Part shown: one piece after another, positions 1-3,714 of the stretch
Position numbering within the stretch: position 1 is the stretch's first letter
Layout of the letters: each line of letters begins with the position of its first letter
Assembly (NCBI GenBank): GCA_947097535.1
Contig: CAMURM010000086.1
Location: 1 to 6,653 of the forward strand
DNA length: 6,653 nucleotides
DNA from: an uncultured Selenomonas sp.
GTDB lineage: Bacteria > Bacillota > Negativicutes > Selenomonadales > Selenomonadaceae
Direction: 5' to 3'
Notes under the pieces: generated by a model
The model's database searches: none
What the model saw: only the letters and a program-made list of their open reading frames with translations
What the model was told of the DNA's origin: nothing
Translations under genes and position numbers: made by a program

Positions 1-1162
1 TCCAGATGTAACGAAGCTTGATCCTCGCTATGCAACGATCAAGATGGCGAAAATAAACGAAGCATATCATGTACTGTCAAACCCCGTGCAGAGGAAAGAC
101 TATGACAGCCATTTTTGCAACCAAGCCATTCCCAAAAATAATCCATCGGCGCCCCACTCATCCACCGACACAGAAAATTCCGCAATCGCGAAGAAAATTA
201 TTGAGCTTTGTTCCGCTATTATTGAAGAACTCGACAAACGAATCATTCAAAAACCTGTATTCGCAAGAGAGAACAAATCCCTTGCCATGAGTGCCGCCGC
301 CTCGCTTGACCATGGACTGCAAAACCTACTACATAATCTCAATCTGGAAAGCGGTATAAATGCCAACATAAAAAACATCATAGGTTTAGCGTACTGGCAT
401 CTCGCTGTAGCATTTATATGGGCGAACGATGTCGAGTATTCAGAAAAGTACATCAAGCTGGCAGAAATCTTCACATCCAAGGATGCTCCTTTCTACAGCA
501 AAATCCTCCATACGAAACAGACCATAAAAAACAAGCGTTCCCTATATGAAAAAAGCAAGAAATCAACTTCAAGGTCAAACGTAATAGCTCGGCTCGTGAT
601 TGCCGCAGCTGCCGTATTTTTCCTCGCAGCCCTATCCTGCCAGCCAAGTAAAACAACACACCCAACGACTCCGTCATCTCCGACCTCCACGCTGCACAAC
701 TCTGCCAAGCCATCCACTCAAGGCAAAGAAGCTCAGACTCCGCCACCTCAAAAGCCAAAGATCCAGCCCGTAGCACGAAGCAACGTGCCGACACATTACG
801 TCGAAGGGGCAGAGAAACGCAACACATCTGGACTTTCCTGTATTACTGTTGATAACACGCAGAACGATATGCCCGTTTACGTACGAATCTGGGACATGCA
901 AAAAAAACTTCCGATTCGTACATTCACCATAGCTCCCAAGCAGCAATTTACTTGCGAAAACATATCCCCTGGAACCTATGAGGTTCGCTATAAGGAACTG
1001 TATCAGGATGGCGACGCACCGAAAGGAAACAAATCAGAACCAATATCCTTAAACGAAACAAACACCCCTTACGGTACCCAATATGATGACGTTTCCTTGA
1101 CGCTCTACAGAGTGCCAAACGGCAACACCCAAACCTATGCGATAGAAGGAGACGACGTATAA
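1..1162 (+). CDS. Membrane-anchored J-domain (DnaJ-like) protein, 5' end outside the window
   Basis: The frame is open to the left edge, so the ATG at 44 is internal. Before it the frame reads PDVTKLDPRYATIK, and base 1 (T) fits the last base of a His codon, so the window starts inside the HPD motif that J domains use to stimulate Hsp70 ATPase. Helix III and IV signatures follow (KINEAYHVLS, then QRKDYD, to about nt 115). A helical, soluble-looking region spans about nt 165-560. A single hydrophobic segment (nt 581-637, IARLVIAAAAVFFLAAL) has basic residues before it, predicting a cytoplasmic J domain. A Pro/Ser/Thr/Gln linker (about 640-790) leads to a beta-rich domain (about 830-1140) with VDNTQNDMPVYVRIWD, GTYEVRYKEL and a VSLTLYRVPNGN ending. 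LAALSC is not a proper lipobox. Function is unknown; recruiting Hsp70 to a membrane process is inference. J-domain identity is fairly firm; the C-terminal domain is one I half recognise but cannot name. Confidence 0.85.
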   Translation, partial: PDVTKLDPRYATIKMAKINEAYHVLSNPVQRKDYDSHFCNQAIPKNNPSAPHSSTDTENSAIAKKIIELCSAIIEELDKRIIQKPVFARENKSLAMSAAASLDHGLQNLLHNLNLESGINANIKNIIGLAYWHLAVAFIWANDVEYSEKYIKLAEIFTSKDAPFYSKILHTKQTIKNKRSLYEKSKKSTSRSNVIARLVIAAAAVFFLAALSCQPSKTTHPTTPSSPTSTLHNSAKPSTQGKEAQTPPPQKPKIQPVARSNVPTHYVEGAEKRNTSGLSCITVDNTQNDMPVYVRIWDMQKKLPIRTFTIAPKQQFTCENISPGTYEVRYKELYQDGDAPKGNKSEPISLNETNTPYGTQYDDVSLTLYRVPNGNTQTYAIEGDDV

Positions 1163-1182
1163 TTTAGCTACATAGATTTTCT

Positions 1183-1242
1183 TGTCGGAGACAACCACCG
1201 TTGAATCCGACACGGTTAAACCCCTCGATTTCGACGGGTTTA
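1183..1242. repeat. Two adjacent imperfect inverted repeats (hairpins) after the J-domain gene
   Basis: Hairpin 1 pairs TGTCGGA (1183-1189) with TCCGACA (1206-1212). After a 2x2 purine mismatch it continues CAAC (1192-1195) with GTTG (1200-1203) around the loop CACC. Hairpin 2 pairs TAAACCC (1217-1223) with GGGTTTA (1236-1242), then after a C-C mismatch TCG with CGA around ATTT. Neither is followed by a T-run, so they are poor intrinsic terminators for the gene ending at 1162. They could be 3' mRNA-stabilising structures, protein-binding sites just upstream of the 1245 promoter, or element-derived repeats. Both were read directly from the sequence; function is unknown. Confidence 0.6.
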
Positions 1243-1244
1243 GC

Positions 1245-1274
1245 TTGCACATGCTCAACAGAATATGCTATACT
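1245..1274 (+). promoter_or_regulatory. Predicted sigma-70-type promoter
   Basis: TTGCAC at 1245-1250 and TATACT at 1269-1274 are separated by 18 bases. The -10 box is preceded by TGC (1266-1268), giving an extended -10. Transcription would start near 1281. It is the best promoter I can find upstream of the rhuM'-antitoxin-integrase run, but a strong terminator lies only about 40 bases past the start. It therefore drives either a tiny RNA or an attenuated operon. Hairpin 2 (1217-1242) ends just before the -35 box. Confidence 0.6.
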
Positions 1275-1280
1275 ATGGGC

Positions 1281-1354
1281 GGCAGAATGATAGTGCAATG
1301 TTCTCCATATGCAAGCACGAAAAGCCCCCCAAGTTTGCGCCTTGGGGGGCTTTT
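1281..1354 (+). ncRNA. Candidate short leader or small RNA (about 75 nt)
   Basis: Defined by the promoter at 1245-1274 and the terminator at 1320-1354. The 5' part can fold weakly: GCAATG (1295-1300) can pair with CATATGC (1305-1311) apart from a bulged A. GTGCAA (1293-1298) could also pair with TTGCGC in the terminator loop (1335-1340, one G-U), a possible way to modulate the terminator. No reading frame with a ribosome binding site fits inside it. It could be a free small RNA or the terminated leader of the downstream genes; I do not recognise the family. Confidence 0.35.
1320..1354 (+). terminator. Strong intrinsic terminator, potentially bidirectional
   Basis: A perfect 14-bp stem pairs AAAAGCCCCCCAAG (1320-1333) with CTTGGGGGGCTTTT (1341-1354) around TTTGCGC. 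The T-rich tract runs on to 1363. The A-run on the left arm makes it plausible in the minus direction too. It separates the 1245 promoter from the rhuM remnant, so downstream genes need readthrough or another promoter. Its sequence closely resembles the terminator at 3377-3409. Confidence 0.9.
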
Positions 1355-1368
1355 CTATTTTTTGCTGA

Positions 1369-1412
1369 TACCGACGACCATTCCGTGTATGTGTGCGATA
1401 TGGTCGTCGGTA
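1369..1412. promoter_or_regulatory. Perfect 13-bp inverted repeat upstream of the rhuM remnant
   Basis: TACCGACGACCAT (1369-1381) is the exact reverse complement of ATGGTCGTCGGTA (1400-1412), around an 18-base loop (1382-1399). It lies between the terminator at 1320-1354 and the ribosome binding site at 1435-1443. No T-run follows, so it is not a terminator. It could be an operator for a dimeric regulator, an RNA leader stem, or a recombinase site. The inverted repeat is seen directly; its role is not known. Confidence 0.55.
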
Positions 1413-1450
1413 AAAGAAGCCATACGTAAATGGCAGGAAGGAGTTATACG

Positions 1451-1690
1451 ATGGACAATATCATTATCTACAACACAGATGATGGTGAGGCAAAGGTAAG
1501 CCTTTTGACCAATGAAGGCACGGTATGGTTGACACAAGCGCAAATTGCCGAACTTTTTAATAAAGAACGCAGTGGTATCACACGTCATATCAAGAATATC
1601 TTCAGCGAAAGCGAATTAAAGGAAAAAAGCAATGTGAGTTTTTTTCACATTGCAAATTCAGATAAACCCGTCGCATTCTATAGCCTTTAA
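1451..1690 (+). pseudogene. Truncated rhuM-family gene (N-terminal fragment, 79 codons)
   Basis: The reading frame starts MDNIIIYNTDDGEAKVSLL and continues GTVWLTQAQIAELF and GITRHIKNIF. This is the typical N-terminus of RhuM-family proteins (named from the Salmonella pathogenicity-island gene rhuM), with a helix-turn-helix-like segment around residues 27-50. AGGAAGGAG (1435-1443) sits 7 bases before the ATG at 1451, which is preferred over the in-frame ATG at 1430 with no such site. Family members are roughly 300 residues or more. This one stops right after AFYSL, where relatives normally continue into a conserved block (Asp, then a GYRV-like motif). The TAA stop at 1688-1690 lies within the TTTAAGGAGG leading into the next gene, suggesting a deletion joined the two. 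The intact start and RBS mean a short DNA-binding fragment could still be made. The molecular function of RhuM proteins is poorly established. Confidence 0.75.
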
Positions 1691-1702
1691 GGAGGATATG
1701 AC

Positions 1703-1915
1703 GTGACTGCAAATGAGCAAGAGATGCTTCGTCTCTATAATTTCCTGCCGGATGTTGATAAAGATTTCGCTCTCACCTTCATGAAGAAGCTCGTCCTTGC
1801 AGGGGATCCTGACTTCACAAAACTCACACCAGTAGAACGCGCCGATCTCGATGCCGCCCGTGAAGATCTTCGGAACGGAAAAGCCGTCTCCCATGCAGAT
1901 ATTGACTGGGATTAA
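1703..1915 (+). CDS. Small acidic protein with antitoxin-like C-terminus
   Basis: A 70-residue frame starting with GTG at 1703, with AAGGAGG (1689-1695) at ideal spacing. The ATG at 1699 in another frame meets a stop at once, so GTG is the likely start. The N-terminal half (LYNFLPDVDKDFALTFMKKL) is a probable amphipathic helix. The C-terminal half (VERADLDAAREDLRNGKAVS, then HADIDWD) has the A..D..NG..VSH.DI pattern common at the toxin-binding end of RelB/Phd/YefM-type antitoxins. No toxin gene follows; the integrase starts 23 bases after the stop, so it is an orphan here. The spacing suggests co-transcription with the rhuM fragment and integrase. It may be a real but solitary antitoxin, a regulator, or a conserved small protein of unknown role. 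The coding call is solid; the antitoxin reading rests on pattern only. Confidence 0.7.
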   Translation: MTANEQEMLRLYNFLPDVDKDFALTFMKKLVLAGDPDFTKLTPVERADLDAAREDLRNGKAVSHADIDWD

Positions 1916-1938
1916 AGCAGAAAGGCAGGAGGCATCCA

Positions 1939-3045
1939 ATGGCATACATTCGAAAACGCGGTTCCAAGTGGTACTATACCATCGAGATCGGCAGCGGCGA
2001 GACCCGTAAGCGCAAGGAAGTCCCCGGCGGCAGTACGCGCCAAGAGGCCGAGGCAGCCTATGCACGAGCGCTTGTTTCCCTCGAAGTCAACGGCGGCTAC
2101 GTCGAGCCGACAAAGAAAACGGTCACGGAGTTTTTCACGGAATGGCTCTCCGACGATGTGAGTATCAACACGCACAAGAATACGAGCCGCTCCTATCGCT
2201 CCATCTTCGAGAACCATATCCGCTCCGCTATCGGTGATCGCAAGCTGCGCTCCATCCGCCCGCAGATGCTCCAACAGCTCTTGAACGATGCCAAGCAAAA
2301 CGGACTTGCCCGTTCCACCGTGTCGAGCATTTGCGCCGTGCTCAAAAAAGCCTTTGTCTATGCCAGCGACTTTTGCGAGTGCATCCCCAAAAATCCTGCG
2401 CAGAATATCAAGGTTCCCAAATACACCGCGCCGCCCAAAGAGATCAAAACCTTTACCGCCGAACATCTCGCCACCATCTTTCGTCAGTTCCCAGCGGGGC
2501 ATCAATTCTTTCTTCCCCTCGCTCTCTCCTATCATACGGGCGCACGGCTTGGCGAGTGCTGCGCCCTCACATGGCAAGATGTAGACTTCGAGGCACGGGA
2601 AATCGCTATTCAGAAAACGGTCATTGTCGCAGGCGGCGTGGAACTCCAAGACGTTCCCAAGACTTCCCACAGCCGCAGAATAATCCCCTACGGTGAGAAG
2701 CTCTATAAGATTCTCAAGGCAGAGAAGGCTCGGCAAGCCGTTGCACGTCTGCAAAACCCCAAAGCCGCCGACGCTTTCATTTGCCACACCAAACAGGGAC
2801 GGATGCTCACGCCCGACGCTATGCGCTATTTCAATCAATGGTGCAGCGAAACTTTCGGCGCAGGCTATACGTTCCACTCTATGCGCCATACGCACGCCAC
2901 CCTTTTACTCGAGGCGGGTGAGGACTTGGAGCTTGTCTCCAAGCGCCTAGGTCACAGCTCGATCAACACGACGGCGCAGACCTATTCCCATGTGCTTGAT
3001 GCACGCAAGCAGAAAACAAGAAGCCTGCTCGATCAAGTCTTGTAA
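1939..3045 (+). CDS. int: Tyrosine recombinase / phage-type integrase
   Basis: This 368-residue protein should catalyse site-specific integration and excision of a mobile element through a 3'-phosphotyrosine intermediate. Residues 1-55 (AYIRKRGSKWYYTIEIG, KRKEVPGG) resemble the AP2-like arm-binding domain. Residues 60-160 form the SAM-like core-binding domain and 170-365 the catalytic domain. The catalytic set is complete: R203 (TGARLGE), K241 (PKTSHSRR), H313 and R316 (HSMRHTHAT), H339 (LGHSS) and Y349 (QTYSH). Length is normal for Tn916/prophage-type integrases. The ATG at 1939 has AGGAGG at 1927-1932. It follows the antitoxin-like gene by 23 bases and ends just before a terminator and repeats that may be its DNA sites. 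It points toward the pheT-zapA side, as integrases often point toward their att site. No excisionase or structural genes are visible. It appears intact; whether it is active cannot be judged. Confidence 0.95.
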   Translation: MAYIRKRGSKWYYTIEIGSGETRKRKEVPGGSTRQEAEAAYARALVSLEVNGGYVEPTKKTVTEFFTEWLSDDVSINTHKNTSRSYRSIFENHIRSAIGDRKLRSIRPQMLQQLLNDAKQNGLARSTVSSICAVLKKAFVYASDFCECIPKNPAQNIKVPKYTAPPKEIKTFTAEHLATIFRQFPAGHQFFLPLALSYHTGARLGECCALTWQDVDFEAREIAIQKTVIVAGGVELQDVPKTSHSRRIIPYGEKLYKILKAEKARQAVARLQNPKAADAFICHTKQGRMLTPDAMRYFNQWCSETFGAGYTFHSMRHTHATLLLEAGEDLELVSKRLGHSSINTTAQTYSHVLDARKQKTRSLLDQVL

Positions 3046-3047
3046 CA

Positions 3048-3088
3048 AAAAAAGACGTCACTTTTGCGCTTTGCATGACGTCTTTTTT
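3048..3088 (+). terminator. Intrinsic terminator of the integrase gene
   Basis: AAAAAAGACGTCA (3048-3060) pairs perfectly with TGACGTCTTTTTT (3076-3088) over 13 bp around a 15-base loop, and the right arm ends in a T-run. It begins 2 bases after the integrase stop codon. The A-run on the left arm also makes it plausible for transcription from the right. Confidence 0.85.
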
Positions 3089-3097
3089 CTTTTGTTA

Positions 3098-3139
3098 TTT
3101 TGCCGCCATTTTTACGAACGGCGGCAAAATGGCGGCAAA
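3098..3139. repeat. GGCGGCAAA direct/inverted repeats downstream of the integrase
   Basis: GGCGGCAAA occurs twice in direct orientation (3120-3128 and 3131-3139) and once inverted (TTTGCCGCC, 3099-3107). The inverted copy can pair with either direct copy. TTTTGCCGCC (3098-3107) pairs with GGCGGCAAAA (3120-3129) over 10 bp; TTTGCCGCCATTTT (3099-3112) pairs with AAAATGGCGGCAAA (3126-3139) over 14 bp. The two hairpins are mutually exclusive. Short repeats beside an integrase gene are typical of arm-type integrase sites, so this may be part of the attachment region. That assignment is inference from position. Confidence 0.6.
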
Positions 3140-3226
3140 TCCGTTATGAACCATTGATTTTACTGGACATTCCGTATGATTTATACTTATCGGAAGTAAA
3201 TGTCTCATTCGTCTTCGTCTGTTTTG

Positions 3227-3255
3227 TTTTCTGCTGCGCCTTTCTGTGCTATAAT
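3227..3255 (+). promoter_or_regulatory. Predicted extended -10 promoter
   Basis: TGCTATAAT at 3247-3255 is a perfect extended -10 element (TGn plus TATAAT). The -35 region is weak; TTTTCT at 3227-3232 would give a 17-base spacer. Transcription would start near 3262 and run to the terminator at 3321-3372. A weaker possible promoter lies upstream (TTTACT 3158-3163, 18-base spacer, TATACT 3182-3187). Confidence 0.6.
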
Positions 3256-3261
3256 AAAAGA

Positions 3262-3372
3262 AGCGCTGATAAAATGAAGTCGCCCAGATTTGCGCAGATG
3301 CGCTGTATCTATCGTTCTATGCCCTCGGATGGATGTCGTCGGAAACGCCCTTTAAATCCGAGGGCTTTTTTT
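3262..3372 (+). ncRNA. Candidate small RNA of about 110 nt, family not recognised
   Basis: The interval is bounded by an extended -10 promoter and an intrinsic terminator. It carries no reading frame with a ribosome binding site; the ATG at 3274 has none, and its frame runs through two terminators. A first helix is possible between AGCGC (3262-3266) and GCGCT (3300-3304). The terminator stem forms the 3' end, with a large 25-base apical region. It lies between the integrase and the convergent zapA, so it does not look like a leader of any gene here. It does not match tmRNA, 4.5S RNA or a tRNA as far as I can see. It could be a host small RNA next to, or used as, the element's integration site. 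Confidence 0.45.
3321..3372 (+). terminator. Intrinsic terminator of the candidate small RNA
   Basis: GCCCTCGGAT (3321-3330) pairs perfectly with ATCCGAGGGC (3356-3365) and is followed by seven Ts (3366-3372). The 25-base apical region (3331-3355) is long for a terminator, so it may hold further structure or a recognition site. Confidence 0.8.
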
Positions 3373-3376
3373 ATAC

Positions 3377-3409
3377 AAAAAGCCCCGCAAGTTGTCTTGG
3401 GGGCTTTTT
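3377..3409 (-). terminator. Bidirectional terminator closing the pheS-pheT-zapA operon
   Basis: AAAAAGCCCCGCAAG (3377-3391) pairs with CTTGGGGGCTTTTT (3396-3409), with one bulged G and a TTGT loop. On the minus strand it lies 34 bases past the zapA stop and is followed by a T-run (complement of the As at 3377-3381). On the plus strand it backs up the terminator at 3321-3372. This is the usual layout between convergent units. Confidence 0.85.
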
Positions 3410-3443
3410 CGATACAGTGATGACACGACGCTTCGCGCTACGT

Positions 3444-3695
3444 TTACCCCTTGGGCTCTTCTAAGAGCGCGAGAAGCTCGTCATAGTCTTTTTTCAGCTT
3501 GCAGTATTCATCAGCAAGCTGCAGAGCCGCAAGCACGCCGATTTTCACGCCGGAGAAACTACGGGTCTTTTTTGCGACATCGCGCATGTTGTTGTCCACG
3601 AGCTTCGCGAGTCGGCGCACATAGTCGGCAGGCTCATCACTCTTGAGCGGATACATCTCACCGAAGATTTCAACGACTACCTTCTTCTTTTCCAT
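3444..3695 (-). CDS. zapA: Cell division protein ZapA
   Basis: An 83-residue protein of the ZapA family, which binds FtsZ in the cytoplasm and promotes bundling of filaments at the division ring. The N-terminal beta-strand motif VVVEIFGEMYPLK (residues 6-18) and YVRRLAKLVDNNMRDVAKK (25-43) are family hallmarks. Residues 50-80 are a predicted long helix/coiled coil (VLAALQLADEYCKLKKDYDE) used for dimer and tetramer formation. Length is normal for the short Firmicutes-type proteins. The ATG lies 19 bases after the pheT stop, with only a moderate ribosome binding site (GGGTGA, complement of 3700-3705), so it is probably co-transcribed and perhaps partly coupled to pheT. In Firmicutes zapA commonly follows pheT and precedes cvpA and mutS2. 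Here nothing follows on the same strand; the integrase region lies beyond. Confidence 0.93.
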   Translation of the reverse strand: MEKKKVVVEIFGEMYPLKSDEPADYVRRLAKLVDNNMRDVAKKTRSFSGVKIGVLAALQLADEYCKLKKDYDELLALLEEPKG

Positions 3696-3714
3696 CGTTT
3701 CACCCGCTGTCTTT

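Noticed and set aside
625..640. Possible lipoprotein signal (LAALSC) in the J-domain protein
   Set aside because: The -3 to -1 residues do not fit the lipobox and the segment is deep inside the protein, so a transmembrane helix is the better reading.
1298..1429. A 43-codon frame starting in the short leader RNA
   Set aside because: It has no ribosome binding site and translates straight through the 14-bp terminator; the encoded residues are just the terminator and inverted repeat read as codons.
1182..1499. Open frame of 105 codons across the 1163-1450 gap
   Set aside because: It runs through the hairpins, promoter, terminator and inverted repeat and overlaps the rhuM start. It has no ribosome binding site at its start.
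1912..2895. A 327-codon minus-strand frame opposite the integrase
   Set aside because: It lies antisense to a complete integrase with all catalytic residues, has no family resemblance, and is explained by codon bias.
3100..3420. Open frame of 106 codons between int and zapA, including a shorter version from ATG 3274
   Set aside because: It crosses the repeats, a promoter and two terminators, and has no ribosome binding site or recognisable motif.
3046..3440. tRNA or tmRNA gene as the integration target
   Set aside because: I looked for acceptor-stem and T-arm patterns on both strands near the integrase and found none. The TTCGA-like bases at 1225-1235 are also not part of a cloverleaf.
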